Assembly (NCBI RefSeq): GCF_963678635.1
Contig: NW_026970819.1
Coordinates: 1-43,875 of the forward strand
DNA: 43,875 nt
Reading direction: 5' to 3'
Source of the DNA: Symsagittifera roscoffensis
Lineage: Eukaryota; Xenacoelomorpha; Acoela; Convolutidae
Shown here: piece by piece, positions 24,505 through 36,720 of the stretch
Layout: every line of letters begins with the position of its first letter
How positions within the stretch are numbered: position 1 is the first letter of the stretch
Program-made: the position numbers and the translations under genes
Notes under the pieces: generated by a model
Seen by the model: the letters and a program-made list of their open reading frames with translations, nothing else
Databases searched by the model: none
What the model was told of the DNA's origin: nothing

Positions 24505-26167
24505 TAGAACTGCGTAAAAAGTATCTGCAAGGTAACTTTCTTCTCCGCAGACTTGAAATTCAGCAGATCTTTGATTTGTTAGAAAAAAAACACGGAACTG
24601 AAACTGAAAAAACAGAGTTACTACACTGGACTTGGAAATCAATCACATTTTTTATCTGACTATGAAAGAAACCTATCCCAAAAATTCTGACCGCCGAAAT
24701 TATTTTATAGCTGCATGTTCTTTGTGGTTCATTTCTGGTGAAAAGGTAAGAACTATGACGCTGACATCGAATTTAGACGATATAGAGGTCTGATAAAAAA
24801 ATTTTTTACCAGACCTCTATGTCGTTTTTGAAAAAAAAACTTACGAATTCATGCAACCTTATATGATGTCGCGGGAAATGTCTACAAAGCACATAACACT
24901 GGTCCTTTTTCTGCTATACGCTGCTATGAACGTGTGAAAACAGCCTGATTGATCACTTGAGTGGTAAACCTTTCTGTTTTTTTTTCTTAAATAGACAAAA
25001 CTAATATTTATCTAATGTAAGAATATTGAATGGAAGATAAGTCGTACTAAGAAAAATCAGAATACGAATAAACGGGCCATTGCATTTTTTTGATTTTTGT
25101 ATAGGGACTTCATAATTTTTCTACCTCCAGTCAATTTCAAGCCTTTCCTAAAACTGAACAAAAGCTTACAAATGGTTGAAAAATTACTGGCATGAAATTT
25201 ACTGTGAAAACGGTGACTGTTTAAACTGGCAGAGTTTAGTGAAAATATCGAGCAAAAACTGAAAAGTTTCACCTGACTATGAGTTGGTTATGTGTGTCAA
25301 TGATTATTATAACTTTAGTAGTTACAGTGTATGTTCGATTCGAGTTTTTGTATTGTTCATAAGCACAAAAACTAAATAACAATTGTTTTCTTCCACAGTA
25401 CGAAATTGTTGACGTGGATAGATAACCAGAGAGGAAAAGAGGAAAAATTGAATTGAAAACCTGATTTTCTGAAACAGCTTATAATGAGCTTGATGCGAGT
25501 GTGGAAGAGTCTTTTTTTATAACGAAATTTGACCTACAACCCGCGAAAAGTTTAATGCTCACAGTAACCCAACAGACTTCGTAAAGTTTCTTGGATTTGA
25601 TTGTTTGAGAAACCTGGAAATTATTCTACTGGTATTTGATGACACATGCGAAGAGGTTCTTAAGAATACAAAACTGTTAGTAGCATCGAAAGAAAGTCAT
25701 AAGGATTAAGATGTTTTTGATGTTAAACCTATCTAATTCCAACAAAGCCGATGGTCACGAACTATTGATTTGAACGTTTTTTATTCAAATCACCCTGTGA
25801 TATTCAGCATCATAGTCATCTCGGAAGACAATTTTTCACAAAATTTTTTCGCAAAAAATTTTATATTCTAGCAGCAAAAAACACCTTCAGACACCTCCTA
25901 ACATTGCATTGTTGGAGACAGTATTGAAACATAATTCCTAGCGCACGTCAGTTTTCTATTTAACAATATATAAGGCACAGGTGACACACGTCCTAATTGA
26001 ACCAATGCTGATCTAACCATTGCATTTTAAAAATCTGGTTCAATTACTTTTTCGATATTCTCACTATGATAACGAGAAAGCACTGTAGTGAAAAATCGCA
26101 GTTTTTAAAAAATTTTCATAAATTAATATTCCACCAGTAGCCTATGTAAAGATCCATCACCGAGATA
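24505..26167 (+). pseudogene. Unit 11 (~1.65 kb class), decayed
   Basis: The stem-loop is at 24777-24825 with a slightly larger A/T loop. Walker B VFDDTCEEVL is at ~25632-25661, and KDQDVF is altered to a stop (AAGGATTAAGATG, ~25700). The tail stop is at 26014-26016. Confidence 0.85.
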
Positions 26168-27827
26168 TAGAACTGCATAAAAAGTATCTGCAAGGTAACT
26201 TTCTTCTCCGCAGACTTGAAATTCAGCAGATCTTTGATTTGTTAGAAAAAAAAACACGGAATTGAAACTGAAAAAACAGAGTTAAACACTGGACTTGGAA
26301 ATCAATCACAATTTTTATCTGACTATGAAAGAAACCTATCCCAAAAATTCTGACCGCCGAAATTATTTTATAGCTGCATGTTCTTTGTGGTTCATATCTG
26401 GTAAAGAGGTAAGAACTATGACGCTGACATCGAATTTAGACGATATAGAGGTCTGATAAAAATTTTTTTACCAGACCTCTATATCGTTTTTGAAAAAAAC
26501 TTACGAATTCATGCAACATTATATGATGTCGCGGGAAATGTCTACAAAGCACATAACACTGGTCCTTTTTCTGCTATACGCTGCTATGAAAGTGTGAAAA
26601 CAGCCTGATTGATAACTTGAGTGGGAAACCTCTCTGTTTTTTTTCTTAAATAGACAAAACCAAGATTTATCTAATGTAAGAATATTGAATAGAAGATAAG
26701 TCGTACTAAGAAAAATCAGAATACGAATAAACGGGCCATTGCATTTTTTTGATTTTTGTATAGTGACAACATAATTTTTCTACCTCCAGTCAATTTCAAT
26801 CACTTCCTAAAACTGAACAAAAGCTTACAAATGGTTGAAAAATTACTGGCATGGAATTTACTGTGAAAACGGTGACTATTTATACTGGCAGAGTTTAGTG
26901 AAAATATCGAGCAAAAACTGAAAAAGTTTCACCTGACTATGAGTTGGTTATGTGTGTCAATGATTATGATAACTTTAGTAGTTACAGTGTATGTTCGATT
27001 CGAGTTTTTTTATTGTTCATAAGCACAAAAACTAAATAACAATTGTTTTCTTCCACAGTAGGAAATGGTTGACGTGGATAGATAACCAGAGAGGAAAAGA
27101 GGAAAAATCGAATTGAAAACCTGATTTTCTGAAACAGCTTATAATGAGCTTGATGCGAGTGTGGAAGAGTTTTTTTTTACAACGGTGTTTGACCTACAAC
27201 CCGCGAAAAGTTTAACGCTCACAGTAACCCAACAGACTTCGTAAAGTTTCTTGGATTTGATTGTTTATGAATCCTGGAAATTATTCTTCTGGTATTTGAT
27301 GACAAATGCAAAGAGGTTTTTAAGAATACAAAACTGTTAGTAGCATCGAAAGAAAGTCATAACGATCAAGATGTTTTTGATGTTAAACCTATCTAATTCT
27401 AACAAAGCCGATGGTCACGAACTATTGATTTGAACATTTTTTATTCAAATCACCCTGTGATATTCAGCATCATGGTCATCTCGGAAGACAGTTTTTCTCA
27501 AAATTTTCTCGCAAAAATTTTTATATTCTAGCAGCAAAAGACACCTTCAGACACCTCCTAACATTGCATTGTTGGAGACAGTATTGAAACATAAATCCTG
27601 GCGCACGTCAGTTTTCTATTTAACAATATATAAGGCACAGGTGACACACGTCCTAAATGAACCAATGCTGATCTAACCATTGCATTTTAAAAATCTGGTT
27701 CATTTACTTTTTCGATATTCTCACTATGATAACGAGAAAGCAATGTAGTGAAAAATCGCAGTTTTTAAAAAATTTTCTTAGATTAATATTCCACCAGTAG
27801 CCTATGTAAAGATCCATCACCGAGATA
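26168..27827 (+). pseudogene. Unit 12 (~1.65 kb class), decayed
   Basis: The stem-loop is at 26440-26487. Walker B reads VFDDKCKE (~27292-27315). The tail stop is at 27674-27676. Otherwise it matches units 6-11. Confidence 0.85.
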
Positions 27828-28437
27828 TAGAACTGCGTAAAAAGTATCTGCAAGGTAATTTTCTTCTCCGCAGACTTGAAATTCAGCAGATCTTTGATTT
27901 GTTAGAAAAAAAACACGGAACTGAAACTGAAAAAACAGAGTTACTACACTGGACTTGGAAATCAATCACAATTTTTATCTGACTATGAAAGAAACCTATC
28001 CCAAAAATCTGACCGCAAAATTTATTTTATAGCTGCATGTTCTTTGTGGTTCATTTTTGGTGAAAAGGTAAGAACTATGACGCTGACATCGAATTTAAAC
28101 GATATAGAGGTCTGATAAAAAAATTTTTACCAGACCTCTTTATCGTTTTTGAAAAAAACTTACGAATTCATGCAACATTATATGATGTCGCGGGAAATGT
28201 CTACAAAGTACATAACACTGGTCCTTTTTCTGCTATACGCTGCTATGAAAGTGTGAAAACAGCCTGATTGATCACGTGGTAAATCTTTCTGTTTTTTTTT
28301 TGTTAAATAGACAAAACCAAGATTTATCTAATGTAAGAATATTGAATGGAAGATAAGTCGTACTAAGAAATATCAGAATATGAATAAACGGGCCATTGCA
28401 TTTTTTTGATTTTTGTATAGTGACTACATAATTTTTC
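27828..28437 (+). pseudogene. Unit 13, truncated by an inversion
   Basis: This holds the 5' part of a young unit, with the stem-loop at 28099-28146, up to TAGTGACTACATAATTTTTC. The next bases (AATTCGATTTTTCC) are unit sequence in the opposite orientation. The two sides share TTTTC at the joint. Confidence 0.88.
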
Positions 28438-30322
28438 AATTCGATTTTTCCTCTTTTCCTCTCTGGTTATCTAGCCACGTCAACCATTTCGTACTGTGGA
28501 AGAAAACAATTGTTTTTTAGTTTTTGTGCTTATGAACAATACAAAAACTCGAATCGAACATACACTGTAACTACTAAAGTTATCATAATCATTTACCCAC
28601 ATAACCAACTCATAGTCAGGTGAAATTTTTTCAGTTTTTGCTCGATATTTTCACTAAACTCTGCCAAATAAAATAGTCACCGTTTTCACAGTAAATTCCA
28701 TGCCAGTAATTTTTCAACCATTTGTAAGCTTTCGTTCAGTTTTAGGAAGTGATTGAAATTGACTGGAGGTAGAAAAATTATGTAGTCATTATACAAAATT
28801 CAAAAAAATGCAATGGCCCGTTTATTCGTATTCTGATTTTTCTTAGTACGACTTATCTTCCATTCAATATTCTTACATTAGATAAATCTTGGTTTTGTCT
28901 ATTTAAGAAAAAAAAACAGAAAGGTTTACCACTCAAGTGATCAATCAGGCTGTTTTCACACTTTCATAGCAGCGTATAGCAGAAAAAGGACCAGTGTTAT
29001 GTGCTTTGTAGACATTTCCCGCGACATCATATAATGTTGCATGAATTCGTAAGTTTTTTTCAAAAACGATATAGAGGTCTGGTAAAAAAATTTTTTATCA
29101 GACCTCTATATCATCTAAATTCGATCTCAGCGTCATAGTTCTTACCTTTTCACCAGAAATGAACCACAAAGAACATGCAGCTATAAAATAATTTCGGCGG
29201 TCAGAATTTTTGGGATAGGTTTCTTTCATAGTCAGAAAAAAATTGTGATTGATTTCCAAGTCCAGTGTAGTAACTCTGTTTTTTCAGTTTCAGTTGCGTG
29301 TTTTTTTTCTAACAAATCAAAGATCTGCTGAATTTCAAGTCTGCGGAGAAGAAAGTTACCTTGCAGATACTTTTTACGCAGTTCTATATCTCGGTGATGG
29401 ATCTTTACATAGGCTACTGGTGGAATAATAAATTATGAAATATTTTTAAAAACTGCGATTTTTCACTACATTGCTTTCTCTTTATCATAGTGAGAATATC
29501 AAAAAAGTAATTGAACCAGATTTTTAAAATGCAATGGTTAGATCAGCATTGGTTCATTTAGGACGTGTGTCGCCTGTGCCTTATATATTGTTAAATAGAA
29601 AACTGACGTGCGCCAGGGTTTATGTTTCAATACTGTCTCCAACAATGCAATGTTAGGAGGTGTCTGAAGGTGTCTTTTGCTGCTAGAATATAAAAGTTTT
29701 TGCGAGAAAATTTCGAAAAAAATTGTCTTCCGAGATTACCATGATGCTGAATATCACAGGGTGATTTGAATAAAAAACGTTCAAATCAATAGTTCGTGAC
29801 AATCGGCTTTGTTGGAATTAGATAGGTTTAATATCAAAAATATCTTGATCCTTATGACTTTCTTTCGATGCTACTAACAGTTTTGTATTCTTAAAAAACC
29901 TCTTCGCATGTGTCATCAAATACCAGTAGAATAATTTCCAGGTTTCTCAAACAGTCAAAACCAAGAAACTTTACGAAGTCTGTTGGGTTACTGTGAGCGT
30001 TAAACTTTTCGCGGGTTGTAGGTCAAATACCGTTGTAAAAAAAGACTCTTCCACACTCGCATCAAGCTCATTATGAGCTGTTTCAGAAAATCAGGTTTTC
30101 AATTCGATTTTTCCTCTTTTCCTCTCTGGTTATCTATCCACGTCAACCATTTCGTACTGTGGAAGAAAACAATTGTTATTTAGTTTTTGTGCTTATGAAC
30201 AATATAAAAACTCGAATCGAACATACACTGTAACTACTAAAGTTATCATAATCATTGACACACAAACCAACTCATAGTCAGGTGAAACTTTTTCAGTTTT
30301 TGCTCAATATTTTCACTAAACT
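28438..30322 (-). pseudogene. Inverted young-class unit (~1.88 kb)
   Basis: This is one complete young unit plus about 230 bp of overlap, lying on the minus strand. Read on the minus strand it starts at GAGTTTAGTGAAAATATTGAGC (30322 downwards). It passes Walker B VFDDTCEE (~29940-29905), SRTIDLN-type text, the unit start near 29386 and the stem-loop (29113-29066). It then runs to the splice-like tract and GAGGAAAAATCGAATT. With its neighbours it forms large inverted repeats on both sides. Confidence 0.9.
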
Positions 30323-30641
30323 CCCGCAAAAGTTTTTATGTTCTAGCTGCAAAAGAAACCTTCAGACACCTCCTAACATTGCATTGTTGGAGACAGTATT
30401 GAAACATAATTCCTGGCGCACGTCAGTTTTCTATTTAACAATATATAAGGCACAGGTGACACACGTCCTAAATGAACCAATGCTGATCTAACCATTGCAT
30501 TTTAAAATCTGGTTCAATTACTTTTTCGATATTCTCACTATGATAACGAGGAAGCAATGTAGTGAAAAATCGCAGTTTTTAAAAAATTTTCATAAAGTAA
30601 TATTCCACCAGTAGCCTATGTAAAGATCCATCACCGAGATA
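30323..30641 (+). pseudogene. ATPase C-terminal tail after the inversion
   Basis: Plus orientation resumes at CCGCAAAAGTTTTTATG. This holds only the last part of a young unit. It reads TSVFYLTIYKAQVTHVLNE and ends with the TAA at 30488-30490. This copy gives the clearest reading of the ATPase C-terminus, but without the catalytic region. Confidence 0.8.
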
Positions 30642-32291
30642 TAGAACTGCGTAGAAAGTATCTGCAAGGTAAGTTTCTTCTCCGCAGACTTGAAATTCAG
30701 CAGATCTTTGATTTGTTAGAAAAAAAAAACACGGAACTGAAACTGAAAAAACAGAGTTACTACACTGGACTTGGAAATCAATCACAATTTTTATCTGACT
30801 ATGAAAGAAACCTATCCCAAAAATTCTGACCGCCGAAATTATTTTATAGCTGCATGTTCTTTGTGGTTCATTTCTGGTGAAAAGGTAAGAACTATGACGC
30901 TGACATCAAATTTACGATATAGAGGTCTGATAAAAAAATTTATACCAGACCTCTATATCGTTTATGAAAAAAACTTACGAATTCATGCAACATTATATGA
31001 TGTCGCCGGAAATGTCGACAAAGCACATAACACTGGTCTTTTTTCTGCTATACGCTGCTATGAAAGTGTGCAAACAGCCTGATTGATCACTTGAGTGGTA
31101 AACCTTTCTTTTTTTTTTCTTAAATAGACAAAACCAAGATTTATCTAATGTAAGAATATTGAATGGAAGATAAGTCGTACTAAGAAACATCAGAATACGA
31201 ATAAACGGGCCATTGCATTTTTTTGATTTTTGTATAGTGACTACACAATTTTTCTACCTCCAGTCAATTTGAATCACTTCCTAAAACTGAACAAAAGCTT
31301 ACAAATGGTTGAAAAATTACTGGCATGGAATTTACTGTGAAAACGGTGACTATTTAAACTGGCAGAATTTAGTGAAAATATCGAGCAAAAACTGAAAAAG
31401 TTTCACCTGACTATGAGTTGGTTATGTGTGTCAATGATTATGATAACTTTAGTAGTTACAGTGTATGTTCGATTCGAGTTTTTTTATTGTTCATAAGCAC
31501 AAAAACTAAATAACAATTGTTTTCTTCCACAGTAGGAAATGGTTGACGTGGATAGATAACCAGAGAAGAAAAGAGAAAAATCGAATTGAAAACCTGATTT
31601 TCTGAAACAGTTTATAATGAGCTTGATGCGAGTGTGGAAGAGTCTTTTTTTACAACGGTATTTGACCTACAACCCGCGAAAAGTTTAACGCTCACAGTAA
31701 CCCAACAGACTTCGTAAAGTTTCTTGGATTTGGTTGTTTGAGAAACCTGGAAATTATTCTACTGGTTTTTGATGACACATGCGAAGAGGTTTTTAAGAAT
31801 ACAAAACTGTTAGTAGCATCGAAAGAAAGTCATAAGGATCAAGATGTTTTTGATGTTAAACCTATCTAATTCCAACAAAGCCGATGGTCACGAACTATTG
31901 ATTTCAACGTTTTTTATTCAAAGCACCCTGTGATATTCAGCATCTTGATCATCTCGGAAAACAACTTTTCTCCAACTTTCTTCAAAGCTTTTCTTTACCA
32001 GCAACAAAAGACACCTTCAGACAACTCCTAACCTTGGATTGTCGGAGATAATGTTGAAACAAAAATTCTTGGGCACTTCGGTTTTCTTTTTACCAAAATA
32101 TAAGGCACATGTGACACCAGCCCGAAATGAAACAATGCTGATCTAACCATTGGTACTTTAAAAATGATTCAATTCCATTTTTCGATTTGATGATGAGAAG
32201 AGAATGAAATGGAAAATTTGCTTTGGTTTTAAAAAAAGTTCAAAAAGTTATATTCTACCAGTATCTTATCTAATTATCTAACACTGGGATA
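30642..32291 (+). pseudogene. Unit 14, chimera of young and old classes
   Basis: The first ~1.3 kb is young class, with the stem-loop at 30914-30961 and Walker B VFDDTCEE near 31767-31790. From about 31,920 onward the text matches the older class (ATCTTGATCATCTCGG; CCTTGGATTGTCGGAGATAATG; GACACCAGCCCG). The stop is at 32144-32146. A crossover or gene-conversion edge therefore lies at about 31.9 kb. Confidence 0.85.
30771..31082 (+). pseudogene. Fused open frame of unit 14 (103 codons)
   Basis: This is open from the NHNFYLTMKETYPKNSDRRN segment through the stem-loop to CYESVQTA and a TGA. It depends on a 1-2 base deletion near 30905-30915 that brings two segments into the same frame. The first codon is TTG and no ATG context is present. 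It is best read as a chance fusion within a pseudogene. I do not recognise the fold. Confidence 0.45.
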
Positions 32292-34797
32292 TAGGACTGC
32301 GTAATAAGTATCTGCAATGTTACTTTCTTTTCCACCGATTGACAATCAGCAGGTCTTCGAGGTTTTTTGAAACAAAACGAATTGAAACTGGAAAAACGTA
32401 GAGTTACTTCAATGGACCTGGAAAATATTCACGACTCTTATCTGACTGTAAAAAAAACATGACCCAAAAAAATCTGACCGCCAAAAATAATTTCTAGCTG
32501 CATGTTTTTTGTTATTGTTTCTGGTGAAAAGACAAAAACTATGACGCTGCCATCGAAATTAGACGACATAGAGGTCTGATTGGCATAGACCATTGTTGAT
32601 TGAACAAAAACTCGTTTTTAAAAAAAAAATAACTTACGAACTCATGCAATTTTATATGATGCCGCGGGAAATGTCTACGAAGCACAAAAATGCCTGATTG
32701 ATAACTTCAGTGGTAAATTTTTCCAGTTTTTTTTCTCAAATTGACAAAACCAAGATTTATCGAAGGTTAGAATATTGAATGGAAGATAAGTGGTGCTATG
32801 TTTTCAAGGTCTGCGCTGTAAGAAAAATCGGAATACAGATAAACGGGCCATTGCATTTTTTTGATTATTGTATAGTGATTACATAATTTTTCTAACTCCA
32901 GTCAATTTCAATCACTTCCTAAAACTGAAAAAAAGCTTAGAACTGGTTTAAAAATTACTGACCTGGAATTTACTGTGAAAACGGTGACTATTTAAACTTG
33001 CTTTTAAATCAAACTATTCAAAATTTTTTTTCGAGAAATCCTTACGCAGAACTTTACGATAAAAAAAGAAAAGAGTTGACTCCTTGCAAATGATTTGGAT
33101 AAAAAAAGAGAGATACTGCATGAACTGTTTTGCCCAAAAAATCAGTTCTTTCATTTCAAAAGTTGCCAATTTGCAATAGATTTTTACCTCATTACAACTC
33201 CAGCAATCACTGCGCCCTGGGAAAAGGCAATTGTTTTATGAATGGCTGAATAATGAGCAACAGCGAGAAACTAGCAAAAATTGAGTTGAACCTATCTCCA
33301 AACTCAGTGTAATTTGTTTGAATGACCTCAGAGAGAGACAGATAAGTATCAATGACAAGAATAGAACGAAATGAATGCCGCGGTCAAGTTCTGCAGCGGA
33401 AAGAAGGGATCATACTATCTGAAGTAGAGTTGATTACTTTGAGATGGTTTTTCTCGATGGTTGACCAATTCATCTAATAGACTCGAGCATAGTCGAAATA
33501 AAAGCCAGCAAAGGAGGGATTTAACTTCTCAAGCTAGTTTTAGTACCCAAACGTCAACCTGGAGTTCAAATGGAACTTAGCAAATCTGACTTAACTGAAG
33601 AAACACAGAGCTTACTAAAAAAATAAATCATGCAAAAACTAGAAAAGTCCCACCTGACTAAGAGAAGGAATTGTATTAAATTGTTAAATTGATTATGATA
33701 ATTTCGATAGTTACAAGTTATGCTCGATACGAGTTTTTGTGCTGTATAAGAACAATAACTTAATAAAAATTGCTTTCTTCCACAGTACAAAACGCTTGAT
33801 ATGGATAGATAAACATAAAGAAAGACAGGAAAAATGAAGATGAAAACCTGAATGTCCGAAGCAGCATTTGATATACCTGATGCAACTGTAGTAGCCAAAG
33901 TTTTTATGATCAAGATAACGCCGAACAAAAATCTTGAAAGTTTTGTTATGATGCTGCTGTTTCTCTATCAGAACTGGTTTATTTTTTTCAATTGGTTTTT
34001 ATTCTAATTTTACTAAGTTTTTGTTCTATGACTTTTCTGTGACGCACCAAGCTTAGGAGAAACATAAACTTTGTTTTAATTATTGTCTGGATGTGCTACC
34101 AGGCTACCATGCCCAACGATGACGATAATTTTTATCAGACATCGCAAGACCTTTTTTGCCTTTTGTAGGACCTTGGGGGCCCGGAATCACAAAAACAATT
34201 TTCAAACTTTTGAAAGTGAAAACCTTTAACCTCAAATTTGGAAGAGTTTTTTATTTTTACAAAGCTATGTGAACTAAAAATTGAGAAAAGCCTAACGTTC
34301 ACAGTAATCCAATTGACTTCGTAAAGTTTCTTATTTTTGATTGTTTGAGAAACATTGAAGTTATTCTACTGGTGTTGGTTTACACGTGCGAAGAAAATTA
34401 AAATGTTACAAAATTGTTACTCAGATCGGCAGGAAGACAAGGGCCAGAATTTATCGTTTTTAAACATATTTATTTCCAACAAAAACGATAGTTACCAACT
34501 ACTAATTTGAACGTTTTTATTCAAATCATCTTGTGATATTCAGCATCTTTATCATCTCCGAGGACATTTTTTTTGTAGATTTCTGGCTACAAAAGACACC
34601 TTCGGACACCTCATAACCTTGAATTGTCTGATATAATGTTGAAATATAATCCCTGGGGCATGTCAGTTTTCTATTTATCAATTTATAAGGCACAGGTGAC
34701 ACCCGTCCAAAACAAACGAGAACAAATATATCTTCTGAAACAACTGGTACAGATAAATCCAATTCAAATATGGAGGAAGCTTAATGAGCTAGACTGA
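32292..34797 (+). pseudogene. Unit 15 (oldest, ~2.5 kb), last of the array
   Basis: This is the most diverged copy. All segments are present in order, including EWLNNEQQRETS (~33235-33280). The Walker A remnant GPWGPGITKTIF lies at 34168-34203. About a dozen codons later comes RVFYFYK, a strand expected after Walker A in this ATPase family. Walker B has decayed (LLVLVYTCEE, ~34362-34391). The C-terminal tail, GMSVFYLSIYKAQVTPV, runs on to a TGA at 34795-34797. It lacks the stem-loop and has the short GAGAGAGACAG run, so it shows the ancestral state for both. Confidence 0.82.
34168..34203 (+). other. Walker-A-like remnant (unit 15)
   Basis: The codons read GPWGPGITKTIF, followed by KLLK and a basic stretch leading to RVFYFYK. 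The layout (hydrophobic strand, GP-G-G-KT-like loop, helix, then a second strand) matches the N-terminal half of FtsK/HerA-type packaging ATPases. Two extra residues (IT) sit between the last loop glycine and KT, so the P-loop is broken. Confidence 0.55.
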
Positions 34798-35323
34798 GTT
34801 TAGGTAAGTAGAAAACTGAAATGAAACGTTTATTTTTATTTTTTTAATTTTTCTTTGGAAATATTTCAGAATTATTTTTGTGAGAGAACGAAAAAGAATA
34901 AAAATCACTTGCTTGCCAACGAACCCATGTTCACTCTCTTTTCCAGGATTATGATTGCTTCCTTCTGCGAAATAAAAATAAATAAGGATGGACGGTACGT
35001 TTTCATGCCGGTTAACAAACCGTTTTACAGCCTTTATCAACCACACCGTTGATTCTCTCTCACTCTCTCTCTCTCTCTCTGTCTTGATATGATTTGTGCC
35101 TTGTGGAGTTAGCAGGGTCTGACGCAAACCAACTGATTTATTTTGCATTAACACTGAGTATTCATATCAGTTGTAGAGTTACTTGAAAAATTGTAGTTTT
35201 TTGGTAAAAATTAGATAAAAGCAAAAAAAAATTCTTTCTGAATTTAGATTATGAGTTCTTGAGACAATGGGATATTGATTGAGTATGGTTTCATAGGAAA
35301 TCGAGATGTAAAGTTTTTTTTCG
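34798..35323. other. Spacer between array and palindrome
   Basis: This contains a CT microsatellite of about 30 bp (35053-35080) and otherwise AT-rich text. Short open frames on both strands (34855-35052 plus; 34789-35154 minus) overlap each other and show no motif. Confidence 0.5.
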
Positions 35324-35896
35324 AATTTGCCCGACTTAGAACTCAGCTAGACTTTCAAAAAAAGACCTTGTAAAGTTTACAAATATTCGAGATGTAAAGT
35401 TTTTTTCCGGATTTTCAACTTTTTTTCACGCAATCCAACACTTCTTTAAGAAATCAGAAGTTTTATGAAATTCTACACACTCGATTAAATAGTTAGCAAT
35501 CTCAAGATCTTTCTCTAGTCCTACTTAGGCATTAAGTAGAACTTAAAAGGTTTATAGGACACTTAACTTGAAGTTTAGGCTAAAAAACTAAAATTTCACC
35601 GTAAGATTTGCGTTCTTACGGTGAAATTTTAGTTTTTTAGCCTAAACTTCAAGTTAAGTGTGCTATGAACCTTTTAAGTTCCACTTAATGCCTAAGTAGG
35701 ACTAGACCAAGATCTTGAGATTGCTAACTAATTAATCGAGTGTGTAGAATTTCATAAAACTTCTGATTTTTTAAAGAAGTGTTGGATTGCGTGAAAAAAA
35801 GTTGAAAATCCGGAAAAAAACTTTACATCTCGAATATTTGTAAACTTTACAAGGTCTTTTTTTGAAAGTCTAGCTGAGTTCTAAGTCGGGCAAATT
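35324..35896. repeat. 573-bp nearly perfect palindrome (foldback element)
   Basis: The left arm starts AATTTGCCCGACTTAGAACT and the right arm ends AGTTCTAAGTCGGGCAAATT. The centre is GTAAGA-TTTGCGT-TCTTAC at 35601-35619, so the arms are about 280 bp with a 7-nt loop. Mismatches are few (for example around 35510 versus 35708). No protein is encoded. It resembles a foldback or long-TIR MITE, or a long hairpin-RNA source. A clean target duplication is not obvious. The text GAGATGTAAAGTTTTTTT occurs just outside the left arm and again inside it (~35390). Confidence 0.93.
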
Positions 35897-36438
35897 GAAT
35901 GAGGCGGACTTCATTGATAAAAACAGACAACCATAGCTTGTTAAAACTTTTGGAGGCGTTCTCAAGTAACGTAGCGACCAGAAACGCCGTATCTATTGCC
36001 CACTGAGCCAAAGAGCCATGCCTCTAAAAATGTTTAGACATGATTCGAAAGGCTTCCAACAGATGTTATTTGCAAAACAAATACCATTAGAACGCAAAAA
36101 TTGATACACAAAGGCAATCCTTCATACAAACATTCATTCATTTGTTTTATATTTAAAACTGTATTCGTATGCTCAACATTTTACCACTTAAATTTAACTT
36201 AAAAAGCTTAACCATCAACAGTTTTCGCGTTTGCAGTGGTGGATTTTTTTTTAAAATCAGCAATTTTCTACCGAAATATTTGTCAATATATTGCAAAGGA
36301 ATTCAAAAAGTTGAACTCTCCTTTTAATTTTCGCTTTCTCAATTTCAACTGTTCTTGATTGAGTTAAAATTTTGAAAATTTTTCTGGTAAATCAAAATCT
36401 CCAAGATTGAACACAAGGTTCCATTAGAGAGCTATTTT
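35897..36438. other. AT-rich intergenic DNA
   Basis: I see no gene, repeat or RNA here. Confidence 0.45.
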
Positions 36439-36720
36439 TTGAAAATTTTAAAACTCGAATTTGAATTAACGCTTAATTCTTCCACAGCAACGACTGAGTT
36501 GTTCTGTGCACGAGCAAGAACTTTTGCATGGATATCAAGAATATTAACAACATACATCTGCCCATTGTATCTAGTGTTGACTACCTCGAAAGTTTTTGTG
36601 TGTTACAGAAATACTATAAAAAAGGAAATTGATCATGAAAAAAGTGTGTATTGCAACGTGTGTCTGCATTGTGTATTGCAAAATAGTCTATCTGAGCTAA
36701 GCAGACTATCATATGCATGA
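36439..36720 (+). pseudogene. Decayed coding region, first part (unrecognised)
   Basis: Two plus frames are protein-like here. One is open throughout. The other, from about 36510, reads NFCMDIKNINNIHLPIVSS and then YLESFCVLQKYYKKGN before hitting stops near 36632. The switch between frames suggests a frameshifted old coding region that leads into the next segment. No family is recognised. A chance open frame remains possible. Confidence 0.35.

Noticed and set aside
18970-30785. A ~60-codon minus-strand open frame that recurs in young units (18970, 20641, 21167, 24460, 27783, 30579) and ends with text like LYLGDGSLHRLLVEY
   Set aside because: It is antisense to the unit start, is absent or interrupted in the older units, and its recurrence follows from the near identity of the young units. 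Substitutions between copies are mostly non-silent.
33566-33928. 120-codon minus-strand ORF in unit 15
   Set aside because: It is antisense to segments F-H of the unit and is not kept in other units.
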